A DNA stretch of 17,091 nucleotides from contig BCJX01000003.1 of the NCBI GenBank assembly GCA_001600415.1, positions 915,996 to 933,086 of the forward strand. Direction: 5' to 3'. The number at the start of each line of letters is the position of its first letter. Position 1 is the stretch's first letter. Below the pieces are notes generated by a model. It ran no database searches and was not told the origin of the DNA. It saw nothing but the letters and a program-made list of their open reading frames with translations. The position numbers and the translations under genes are program-made. The stretch is from Pascua guehoae (lineage: Eukaryota > Basidiomycota > Tremellomycetes > Trichosporonales > Trichosporonaceae). Positions 1 to 8,810 of the stretch are shown in pieces.

Positions 1-91
1 GGTGTGCGGGTGTGCGGTGTGCGGTGTGCGGTGTGCGGTGTGCGGTGTGCGGTGTGCGTGTGCGGTGTGCGGTGTGCGGTGTGCGGTGTGC
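1..91. repeat. Heptanucleotide minisatellite (GGTGTGC)n
   Basis: Twelve full copies of the 7-mer GGTGTGC plus one 6-nt copy (58-63) and one extra G at position 8. The array begins at the window edge, so it may be longer. It lies beyond the 3' end of the ERV2-like gene. The motif is not the TTAGGG telomere repeat that most basidiomycetes use, so I read it as an interstitial minisatellite. Confidence 0.9.
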
Positions 92-487
92 AGTCTTTGC
101 CACAGCTGCAACAACCACTGGACTTGCTGAGAGCCCCCACATCTGGCCTGACTTTGCACCACGTACACTCTCTGAATCACCAACCTTCACCTAAGCCCCA
201 AGACCACCCACTCCGGGTCTACACGCGTGGCTGATGTGATACATGCGTACAATGTCTGTCTGAGATGTGGACCTATGCCGACTGGGTTACCTTGTGCGTT
301 TGTGTATCGAGCACAAGGGGACGAGATGCGCCGGCGCCTCTCTGCGCTGGTCTACAGTGTCCTCTTGTGGTCTCGCTGCTGGATGGCTGGGAGCGAGAAG
401 CCGCAAAGGAGTCAGGTAGGGGGCATTTCATTCGCCCTCCCGCCTCCTCTACTCTCCGAGCTCGCGCTTCGCGTTCGCGCTTCGCGC
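92..487. other. 3' flank of the ERV2-like gene, no gene seen
   Basis: No reading frame here looks like protein. Just past the ERV2-like stop, about 460-510 is a low-complexity stretch of alternating GCGC, TTCGCG and CTCGC words that straddles the stop codon (488-490, minus strand) and could fold into small GC hairpins in the 3' end of the mRNA. I see no clear polyadenylation signal. Confidence 0.5.
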
Positions 488-2502
488 TCACGCTCCGCTC
501 GCGCTAATCTCGGCCGTGCTCCGCTTGCCCGTCTCGGCTGCTGTGCCTGCCGTGGTGGTCTCGTTGCCGCAGCCGCAGTCGTATGTCGCGTCCAGGGTGA
601 GGCAGTCGAACTCGGGCTTGTGCAGGCGCGCGTTGACAATGTTGTGCAGGGTACAGAGCCAGAGGGAGGCGGATTTACGGGATGAGGTCTGGGTGTTAGG
701 ACGACGGGGGGGGCGGTAAGATGGGCGGAGAGGAGATAGGTGGAGACAGGTGGAGACAAGTGGAGACATGTGACAACGGCGTGGACTGGGGTAAAGACCG
801 GGATAAAACTGGTTGGGGTGAGGGTGGGAAGGTCAAGGCCGGCCAGGTACGAGGACATGGCAACAATTCAAACTTAAGGACGGTAGAGAAAGCATCGAGA
901 CAAGCACAACACAAGCACAACACAAGCACAACATAGTGCGCGTTCAATAGGAAGAGACGAATCGCAACTGGGACTGGGGTGAATGCGTCGACCCAGGCCA
1001 GGTTGTCAGGCGACGCCCAGGTCGGTCAGACACCGCACGGCTGCAGATCATGCCTGCACACCGAGCACCCCAGAATGCAGTGGTGTAGAGTCAACAGATT
1101 TCGACCACAAGACATACACCCAATCTTGTACGTCCATCGGGTGCCGAATGTCCTGTTCCCAACCTCCCACGCCGCTCTCGCTCAAAATCCTCATGCCCCG
1201 GCCCGAGGACCACCCCCGATCTACCTCCCAGCCACCACGTCCGTCTGCAGAAAGCTCCAACCACGCCCGTTCAATCTCTTCCACCCCTCTCATGTTCCTT
1301 CTACCTTGACGCGGCAGCAAACCCCAACCCCAACCTCTGCAGCCTCCACTCGCCCTCACACGTCAGAATCAACGCACCTGTGGGGGATACTCCTTGAGCA
1401 TCTTCTGGAAATGCTGTGCACACTCGCCACAGGGGTAGAGGCGGGAGAAGAGGTAGAAGAACGACGAGAGGGTCTGGCGCTGCTCGGGCGTGGGTTCCTG
1501 CGGGGTCAGCGGGAGCGTGTGGCCAGCGGCGCAGCGGGTGGGGAAACAGCGGCGAGCGGGGCAGGTGCAGCGTAGGTGCCATGTAGGGGCAGTGTAGAGA
1601 TGGCGTGGGGGTAGGGTAGGGGAAGCGTAGAGGCGTGCCTTGGACATGGTCTTTGTGGCAGCCAACTTGGGACCGGAGTGCAAATCTCGGCATGGGATCG
1701 CTCGGAGCGTGGGTCCGGCTTCACTGGGCAAGCCCGCACAGACCATCCAAGCAGAGTCTGTGCACGCCGCGATCGTGACCGTTACTCGACATGGCGAGCG
1801 CGGCCCATTTGGATCGACGGCATGGCACCTCGGTGTTGACATGAAACGCCAACGCCACACTCCGACAGGCTCCGCAACACGCTGGTCTGTCCGACTGTTG
1901 CCGCCACTCAAGTTGCCGATTCGCCTCTCCCACGCTCCGAGGCCGAAGAGCCATAATTGCCGTCGCAATTACTCACATCGGGGTACCGGAGGGTCACGAG
2001 GTGGAGGAACCGCCATGTCGCCCGGCCCAGCTCGGCCCTGCACAGTCAGCACAACGGGGGCGCCAGTACGAGCAAGCGGCGAGGTGACCTACTTTGCCGT
2101 CGCGTTGCCGAGGAAGGGCATGATGACGTCGCCTGAGAGGAGGCTCTGGTCGACGACGAACGGCGACGAGGACGAGGACGAAGAGGGGGACGACGGGGAT
2201 GAAGAGTCCGAAGTCCCAGATGAAGACTCGGATCCAGACGCGCCCGCATCCTTGGTGTCGTCCTCCTCGTCATCCATACCCCACGGCTGCTCCCACCCGT
2301 CCTCTGCGAGCCGGTTGGCGGGCTTGTCCTCGAGCGCCGGCGCCTTGGGCGGCGACCAGTGCTCCGAGTCGATACCGCCCTTGTCGAGGTGGACCTCGTT
2401 GTTGTCCCGCTCGGCAGTGGGGTAGAGCAGCCACAGGGTCGGGATGGTGACGACCGCGAGGACGACGAGGAACAGGCGCGCAAAGCGCGGAATGTGGGGC
2501 AT
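488..2502 (-). CDS. ERV2: ERV2-like FAD-dependent sulfhydryl oxidase (ER)
   Basis: Predicted to oxidise thiols to disulfides with O2 through FAD in the secretory pathway. Exons on the minus strand: 2502-2093, 2037-1977, 1497-1378, 688-488; all joins keep frame and give 263 residues. Seen: an N-terminal signal-anchor at residues 6-27; a Ser/Asp/Glu-rich linker at about 75-115; then the Erv/ALR fold with LGRATW at 140-145, active-site YPCGEC (C180, C183), the CxxHN..N FAD motif (C209, H212, N213, N216), a structural C226 and a shuttle CGC (C235, C237). Spacing between these cysteines equals what I recall for yeast Erv2, and the ER anchor plus CGC favour Erv2 over mitochondrial Erv1. Start: the first ATG, in AAA-ATG context, with no upstream ATG in the near leader. 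Introns are 55, 479 and 689 nt, all GT-AG with CTGAC or CTAAC branch sites. The two long ones are odd here. Final exon ends with a Thr/Ala-rich tail and a possible N-glycosylation site at N239. Confidence 0.9.
741..770. repeat. 10-nt tandem repeat, 3 copies
   Basis: Three near-identical copies of TGGAGACARG at 741, 751 and 761; the last copy ends in TG. It lies inside intron 3 of the ERV2-like gene. Confidence 0.8.
901..933. repeat. 11-nt tandem repeat, 3 perfect copies
   Basis: CAAGCACAACA is repeated exactly three times at 901, 912 and 923, inside intron 3 of the ERV2-like gene. Confidence 0.9.
1498..1976 (-). other. Unusually long intron 2 (479 nt) of the ERV2-like gene
   Basis: Donor GTGAGT at 1976, acceptor with branch CTGAC and CCCCGCAG ending at 1498. 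The joined protein reads ..RYPD-EPTPEQ.., the order seen in Erv2 proteins, so the whole segment is intronic. About 157 codons upstream of exon 3 happen to be open in exon 3's frame, but they contain no family-like sequence. Confidence 0.8.
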
Positions 2503-3781
2503 TTTCGGGTACTTTGAATGAGCGAGAAGAGTGTATTTGATAGAGAGCGAGTGAAGTTGTTGGTGTGGGCGTTGGTGTTGAGAGTTGAGCGATGCAGAGT
2601 GGTAGTTGATTGTTAATTGTCTCGAGTGGAACGCGTGTCACGCCGAAACTAGGTGGCGGCGGCGTCATTCACTCGACCTCCACCTCACCCACCACCCGGC
2701 CACTGGCGAGTAATGGTAGAAAACGACGGGCGTCGGGTCATTGTGGCAGAAAAAATGTGCACCATGTACTTTGCCCGACAAGGAAAGGCACAGGTGGTCT
2801 AGAGGTGATTCTCAAAGGTAATCGACTTTGGAATGGTGAGATCTTGAGACGCGATGGTGCACCAAGTAGTGGCTTATGATGAAGGGTTTGTGTCCAAAGA
2901 TGGGAAGGTGAGGACTCGTCCACTTGTGGATGCATTATTATTGTTGTTCGTACTTATTCCAGTGCAGCAGCTGGCGCAGAGGCGTGCCGAGGGATGGACA
3001 GAGCTGGCAGGGCATATTTGTGTTGCTTGTTCTACTCGGCCCACAAGTGGCTTGAGGAGAGGGGAGTTCTCTGTCTTCTGCTTCCTGTGGCCTCTGGCCT
3101 CTGGGCTTCTGCCTGCATCATGGGGCAGTGCCTCGTTTCCCCTCGCTCCCTGGTCGTGCCATGCAGTGCAAGTGTCCCTTTTATTTCCGCCTTCTCTTCT
3201 CTGCTCGTGCAAGGCCAGGCAAAGCAACTAGTTGATGCCGTTATGCGGATGCCGTACAGCCCAGTGTCTGGTCCTTGACCGTGTTCGATCAGAACAAGTT
3301 TGCCATCTTGCTCTCGCCTTTAAGCCTTTATCAAGCCTTGCCCTCGTGTCCCTACCCTTGGGACATTATTTCCTAAAGAGGCAGTCGAGCTCTGTCTCGC
3401 CTCGATGCTGTTTCTCATTGTGCGCGTAATATCCTGTCCCCGTGGCAGCGTGGCAGGCAAAGCATACCATACCAGTGGCTGTGTACCGCCGTGTCTGCTG
3501 GTTCTCGAGCTGCGTAGCTGTGGCTTTTCGAGGGGGGTGTCGTTGTCCTTATGTCTCGGTTGTTAACTTCAGGTACCCAGCAAAATGGCCCACACACTTC
3601 CAAGTTTGGTGTCTTCGGGATATGCGGGCATGCGGGTGTTGCATAGGGTTAACCTCAATGTTGCCCATGCATGGCAGTGCACTACTGTTGTTGTACCTCG
3701 ACATGTTGCATGCTGTAAACGTGGGGTGTGGGGAGGGCCATCGCATGCATGGCGATGGTTTTAGATGGATGAATGAATGTC

Positions 3782-3990
3782 TCACCCACCCACCTTTCTC
3801 TCATCTTGGCATCCTTTTTTTCCATCTCAATCCCTCACATCCTCATTTCCCTCTCTCCTCTTTTCCCTCTCTCTCTCCAAAACAAGCGCCATTTACATTT
3901 CATCCCTGTCGCCACGCGCGCGCCTCTTCTTCGACCTCTCTCACCCCACACCACACTCTCTCTCTCCTTCTTGTTCTTCTTGTTCGACCA
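3782..3990 (+). promoter_or_regulatory. Pyrimidine-rich promoter tract before the unknown-function gene
   Basis: Dense CT, CCT and TTT runs on the plus strand about 600-800 nt before the ATG at 4577. CT tracts near core promoters are frequent in fungi; no TATA box is evident. The exact transcription start cannot be read from sequence. Confidence 0.35.
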
Positions 3991-4059
3991 CATTATTGTC
4001 ATTTGTTTGGGGTGGCGCCCGCGCCCATCTTCTTGCCGAGCCAACCAAAGTGGCCGTCC

Positions 4060-4110
4060 ATGCGGGGTCATCGATCGCCATCAGGGTTACAACATCCATC
4101 GACTACATAG
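4060..4110 (+). promoter_or_regulatory. Possible upstream ORF (16 codons) in the leader
   Basis: ATG at 4060 opens a 16-codon frame ending in TAG at 4108-4110, upstream of the large gene at 4577. It matters only if transcription begins before 4060. The downstream tract is pyrimidine-rich and the coding start is far away, so this is tentative. Confidence 0.25.
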
Positions 4111-4229
4111 AACGACGACTGCTGGCAACATCATCACCATCCGTTTGCTTGCTGCTGCCCGTGTCCACCACACGCGCACACATACCCTCCTTTGTCCACG
4201 CGACGCCGCATCGATCCATCCATCCGCCC

Positions 4230-4244
4230 ATGCCCCGCGCGTAG
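4230..4244 (+). promoter_or_regulatory. Possible minimal upstream ORF (4 codons)
   Basis: ATG CCC CGC GCG TAG. It is the last ATG before the proposed start at 4577. Whether it is in the mRNA is unknown. Confidence 0.25.
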
Positions 4245-4576
4245 CCGTCCTCCCCCCGTCTTTCATTTGCGTCCTCGAGACCCACCCACACCCACACTCC
4301 CTTTGCCCGGCCGACGACGAGACCAATCCCTCCCCTCCCTCATCTCCTCCCCCTCGCCGAGGCTGAAACGTTTGACCTCCTGCGCCCAACGTCCGTGCCT
4401 CTCCACCTTTGCGAAACCACGCGTTGTCGTCGACCCCAGTTCTCTCACTTCGAGTGGCCCCCAACTTCTCAGATATTACCATCCCATCGGCCGCGCGCGT
4501 CTCGCGGCGTCACACTCCGCCCTTCTCGCCCACGCAACCACCCCAGCCCGCCCGCTCGCCCACAACCACGACCAGC

Positions 4577-7500
4577 ATGGCGAGCGGGTCCAACGCGCCA
4601 ATCATCACCAACGCGCTCGTCGCATGGCCGCCCCCACCGAGCAGCGCGCGATTCGCGACCTCGCCGCCGCTCTCGGCGGCGCGTAAACAGCGGTTCAGCT
4701 ATGTGCCGTCTGTACATTCTCCCCCACAGTCACCGTCGGCGGCTGGGTTTGGCAACCCAGGGAGCGCGTTCCCAAACCATCCCCCGAGCCCACTATCCCC
4801 ATTAAGCGGGTACGCGACGCCGCGCGACCCATCACTCGTCGCGCCTGCTCCACTCTCCGCCCGCGACCGCGAGCGAGGGGCAAGACTCGCCAATGGCAAT
4901 GGGAGCGACGACGATGGCCGCGGGCCTGCAGATAATGAACTCGGGCAACGACGCGACTACCCACCACCAGCCAAACCGCTGTCGCCAGCGCAGCTCGCGC
5001 GTATAGCCCAGTCGTTTGGCATCGTCATCCCCTCGCTCTCGAACGGGGGCGACCTCCGGACCCCCATCTCCATCTCACCATCGCCCTCCCCCGTGCCCCC
5101 CCTTCTGAGCAGTGGGGCCAACGGTAGAAAATCGCCGGCTTCACCACACGCGCGATCTCCAGGCGCGCCAGGCCCGTCATCCTCGGGCCCGGTCGTTGCC
5201 GTCGTGCCGCCCGCGTCCCTTCTATCCCAGGCGCCAGATACAGATACCGCTACTGCCAACGAACGCGCGCGTCGCTGGCGCCGCGGTCGCCTAATACCCC
5301 TCCAGCCGACACTCGGCGGCATGCTCGTCGCCATTGCGCGCGAGTTTGGTCTGCCGTCCACGACGGGCGTGAGCGTCTACCTCGGGCAACAGGGCAGCAT
5401 CGGTGCCGGGGCAAGCCGCGTGTCCACTGCGAGCGTCGACAGCGAGCCCGGTCCGCTCATTACGCCCGCGACGTGGATTGCGCTGTTTGCCAACGCGGCG
5501 CGGAGCGGCTCTCCCGCGTCTACACCCAGCGGCACTCCTCGTAAAGCGCACCAGGCGCACAAATCCCGCAGCGCGTCGACGGCGACGTTTGGCGGCGGGT
5601 TCCCCATCACGCCCCTGGCGCCGTTGAGCGAGGACGCGTCGTACGCCCCCTCGGCGTCGACGATACACACGGTTTCCGACGAGCCCGAGCTGCGCGACTC
5701 CAAGTCGTCGGCGTCGAGCTTTGCCCAACCCCCGACTCCCGCATCGGCCACGCTCACTACATCATCCTTCCCTCAATTACCCGTGTTTGGAACCATCGAG
5801 TTTGACGTCGACCCCGCCGAGGCACGGTGGCTGGACGACTGGCTCCGTTCAGGCGGACCGTCAAGACGAACCGGTGCCGCTGCGGCTGCCGGTCTGGAAA
5901 TGAGCGGCGCAGGAATACGAGAACTGACCCTCGTCGAACGACTAAAAGACGACCGACCAAAGTTTCTCCGTGACATGGAGCGCGAGGCCGCGCGGGCGCA
6001 GGAGCAAAGAGAAGAGACGGAACGCCTCGCGCTCGCCGAGGCCGACGCGGCGCGCTTTACCCGTGCCCAGTCGGAGCCTTTACCACAACATCACAAGCGG
6101 TCCGGGTCCGAGTCAAGATCACCGCCCGTGTCCCCAAAGGGCCCAAGAAGAATGCCACCCCGCCTCCTGCCCGGCGGTGTCCTCGGCTCGGCCGCATCGT
6201 TGCGTGTCCGAAATCCCGACATCGACGCCGACGGAAATCCAATAGAGGAATCAGAAGAGGAAATGGATACTCTCTCAGCGCTCGCGTCGCCCATTTCTCT
6301 TCCCCGCCGCCTTGAGCTCGGCAGGCTCGACGACGACCAGCGCGCAAGTGCATACGTTATGGAGGACCAACTCAACAACCTCGAGAAGAGTGAGTCGCAC
6401 GTGAGACCGGGTATCAACCCCCGGCAGCCAGCCGGCGGGCAAGGTCATTGCACGCAATGTTGCCGCACGGGGAGGTCGCAAAAGCTTCTTGACAAGGTAC
6501 CGAGCGTGCACGCTGCGTCGTCGCATGTGTCCACTGCACCATGTGCAATGTACCGGCCAGTCATGGTTGCGAGAGCGCGTGCTGGGAATCGTGCTGGGAA
6601 TGCGTGCGGCCCCTCTGCCGGTACCCGGTATCCGTGTACTCTCCCCTCCAGCTCGCGGGTGTGCATGCTGGGCACCGCTTGTGTCTGTAATGGAGTCGGA
6701 TCTCGGAATCCTCGTGTTCCCATCTCCCGCTTGCCTGCAGTGTTACTGCCGGTGCTGTTATCAATGTGCTCTACATCCGGCCCCGCCTGACATGAACATG
6801 GCGCCCCAAAACCTTCCCCACCCCCTCCCCCACTCCCCACTAACACACAGTGATGCGCGACCTCTCCCCGCGCCCATTCCAGGTCGGCCCACCGCGCAAG
6901 ACATCCAAGGCCACCCTGCGACCGACGACGCCTGTGCGCACCGTGGGGCATCTCGGCCAGATCAGCCCCGACGCGTTCGACCGTCTCTCTGTCGTCGGCC
7001 GCCTGCCCTATCTGCAGGAACATGTGCCTGCGCCCGGCGAGCTTTCTAGGCGGTCCGTCTCTCAGCCCAACCCCGCCAAAGCGACGGCGTCGGCGCCTGC
7101 GTCGGCCCTTCCGACCAGCCCGCTCTCGCCGCCGTGGCGCTCAACGTCGGTCGCGTCGGCCGGTGAGCAGGCAAATGGCTCTGGTCACACGCGCGAGGGG
7201 TCACGCGGCGCAATGACGGCGCCGGTGACGCCCAACCCTATGTCCCCGGGCACGACGCCGACGGACCGACAACAGCGGCTGAGTCGGTTTGGTCCTGCGC
7301 CGCCCCGGCCGGCGCGCCCCCCAACACCCGACCTCACGACGCCCGACCTCCTCCCGCACGTCCTGCCGCCTGAAAAAGTCGACGTGATCAAGAACCCCCC
7401 CGTGCCCCCCCCACCGCCGACCACGCGGGCGCGCCCGACATCCATGTCGTTACGCGGCCTGAAGCGCCAGGTCTCGACGATGGGCAACTCGAAGGCGCGC

Positions 7501-8442
7501 CAGCGCGAGAGCAAAAGCTACCGCGAAAGCGGCGAGGAGAGCCACCACAAGACGTCAACGAGTATCGGCTCGGGGTCTGTCGGCGGCTCGAGCTCATTTT
7601 CGGGCTCGGGCTCAGCGCCGTACCCCATTTCGTCTGGGCCAAACTCTGCGACGTCGCCGCGCATCGCCGTGGTGTCTATCCCGGGCTCGGGCTCTGGTCT
7701 GTCATCGTCCCCGCGCGAGCCCCCGAGTGCATTCAGTTATACACCCCCGTCGTCCATCTACCTCGCGAGCACGAGTGGCGGCGCAAGCGGTGGCGGGCAC
7801 CCGCGCTCGGCTTCGGGCACGACATTGACGTCGGATGAGGAGGGCGGGCACAACTCGCACAAAGAAGCGCGCCGCTCGCGCTTCTTTGGCTTTGGCAAGA
7901 AGCGCGAGTCGCGCGACTTTGACGGCTCGCACGCGCACTCGCACTCGTCGCGCAACACGATTGTCCACATCAGTTCGCCGATCGGAACCACGCACAAGAG
8001 CGTCTCCCCCGCCGAACTGGCCGCGAAAATGGGCGTACCCACACCGCCCATCCCCAAGCGCATCCCCGCGGCCGCCGACGACATTACCTCGCCCGTCGGC
8101 CTCACCCCACACATGGCAAGCACCAACGCGAGTGCGATCAGCATAAACTCGCCGCACGCGGCCGACTCGCCACACAGCCCGTACGCGAGCGGGACGGCCA
8201 CGCCCGGGTCCTTTGGCGGCGCGACGCCGGGAATGTTCGAGTCGGGCGCGGGCACGCCGACGGGGACGGGCACGCCGGGCGTGTCGCCCATCATCCCCAG
8301 TGGAGATGGAGCTAATGGTGCTGGCGGTGAGGAGGGGTTTAGTTTTGGGTCGTCGGACGAGCACTCACCACGGCAGGTGAGGAGAAAACCCGTGCCGGGC
8401 GTGCAGGGGAGGGGGTCGGTGCAGTCTGTCGACTCGAGGTAG
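4577..8442 (+). CDS. Large Ser/Pro-rich fungal protein of unknown function
   Basis: Exons 4577-6389 and 6851-8442 join A+TG to give Met at codon 605; total 1134 residues. Start: first ATG after 4244, context ACCAGCATGG; the frame is open further upstream but only from non-ATG codons. Most of the protein is low-complexity Ser, Pro, Thr, Ala and Gly with many SP and TP pairs (possible CDK/MAPK sites). Ordered-looking blocks: about 230-270 (RWRRGRLIPLQPTL, AIAREFGLPST), about 402-428 (FGTIEFDVDPAEARWLDDW), a charged predicted helix at about 449-495, LEKMMRDLSPRPFQ across the splice, and a following block rich in Leu/Pro (DAFDRLSVVGRLPYLQEH). A PPVPPPPP run lies in exon 2, and FFGFGKKRESRDF follows near codon 950. 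I believe the first two blocks recur in uncharacterised proteins of other fungi, from memory only. No enzyme motif, signal peptide or membrane segment seen. Function unknown; a phosphoregulated scaffold is only a guess. Confidence 0.85.
6390..6850 (+). other. Single long intron (461 nt) of the unknown-function gene
   Basis: Donor GTGAGT at 6390, branch ACTAAC and acceptor ACACAG ending at 6850. The frame of the upstream exon stays open through most of it, so intron retention would add about 130 unrelated residues and then stop at 6790. It holds a 12-nt tandem duplication at 6578-6601. Confidence 0.8.
6578..6601. repeat. 12-nt tandem duplication
   Basis: CGTGCTGGGAAT occurs twice in direct succession with no mismatch, inside the 461-nt intron. 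Confidence 0.85.
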
Positions 8443-8810
8443 AGGAAGAGGGCGAGGGGAGGTAGAACGGACAGTGTACGAGTAGAGTGCACGGGGGGTG
8501 GATGATGGAGGAGCCGGAGCATCCCGCACATCGACGCAGGGTGCAGCAGTATACACTAGCCTTGGAGCCACAGTATAGTCGTGCATAAGTCTTGTATGCA
8601 GTATAGTTTTTGCCTGCGGCGACGGCACGAGTGCGACGCAGACCAGAGAAGAACGCTGACATCAAACTAAAGGGTGTGTGTATAGAAGCAGGGGGAATGT
8701 AGGCGGGCACAGGATATGACACATATTGGAGTCGCGTGTGTGCGGGCGAGTGGGTCGTGCACGGCTCGTCACTCGTCACTCGTCGTGGTTGGAGAGACTG
8801 CACTCGCAGA
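8443..8810. other. Convergent 3' intergenic region
   Basis: 368 nt between the stop of the plus-strand unknown gene (8442) and the stop of the minus-strand PLD gene (8811). No gene seen. CAGTATA occurs three times (8547, 8571, 8599), read as TATACTG on the minus strand. Such TATA-like words may act in 3' end formation of the PLD transcript, but that is inference. The two transcripts probably end within or overlap this short gap. Confidence 0.5.

Larger units (their letters stand above)
689..1377 (-). other. Unusually long intron 3 (689 nt) of the ERV2-like gene
   Basis: Donor GTGCGT at 1377 and acceptor CTAACACCCAG ending at 689. The flanking exons join directly in the conserved Erv order (PPQ then TSSR), so no coding exon is missing. 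The intron holds two short tandem repeats (741-770, 901-933) and a G8 run near its 3' end. No C/D-box signature is visible. Confidence 0.8.
2503..4576. other. Long intergenic region: divergent promoters and leader, no gene seen
   Basis: About 2 kb between two divergent starts. The part from 2600 to 3770 is visibly less GC-rich than the genes, and its open frames are Cys/Trp/Leu-rich, without recognisable domains. From about 3780 to 4000 the plus strand is strongly pyrimidine-rich (CTCTCT and CCTCT runs), as is common before fungal transcription starts. I checked for tRNA B-box-like words: the best (3283-3291) has no matching stem. C-box-like ATGATGA at 2876 has no D box nearby. A lncRNA cannot be excluded. 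Confidence 0.5.

Noticed and set aside
1..91. CRISPR-like or telomeric array
   Set aside because: The units are contiguous 7-mers with no spacers, and the motif is not a known telomere repeat.
227..685. 152-codon plus-strand open frame
   Set aside because: It overlaps the final ERV2-like exon in antisense, and the rest is low-complexity Arg/Ser/Ala; starts at a non-ATG codon.
1498..1968. Open frame through intron 2 continuous with ERV2-like exon 3
   Set aside because: No ATG at its start, no family-like sequence, would omit the first FAD-binding helix, and the exon 2 to exon 3 join is exactly the expected Erv2 order.
1640..2425. 261-codon plus-strand open frame
   Set aside because: It is antisense to exons 1 and 2 of the ERV2-like gene and mirrors its acidic/Ser repeats; no domain of its own.
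2854..3231. 125-codon plus-strand frame with hydrophobic stretches
   Set aside because: Composition-driven Leu/Ser/Cys runs in a less GC-rich spacer, overlapped by an equally long antisense frame; no splice or domain support.
3275..3300. tRNA B-box-like GTTCGATC
   Set aside because: The flanking bases cannot form the T-arm stem and no A box or acceptor stem is present.
3442..4110. 222-codon plus-strand open frame
   Set aside because: Non-ATG start, Cys/His/Ser/Pro composition produced by the CT-rich promoter tract, no recognisable motif.
4409..4576. 56-residue N-terminal extension of the unknown-function protein
   Set aside because: The upstream frame is open but begins at TTG; the first ATG with good context is at 4577.
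6390..6790. Extension of exon 1 of the unknown gene to a stop at 6790
   Set aside because: A canonical GTGAGT donor and CTAAC/CAG acceptor join it in frame to the 530-codon downstream frame, which continues the same Ser/Pro-rich protein.
7758..8531. 257-codon minus-strand frame opposite the unknown gene
   Set aside because: Antisense shadow of a GC-rich, Ser/Pro/Gly-rich coding exon; no independent motif.
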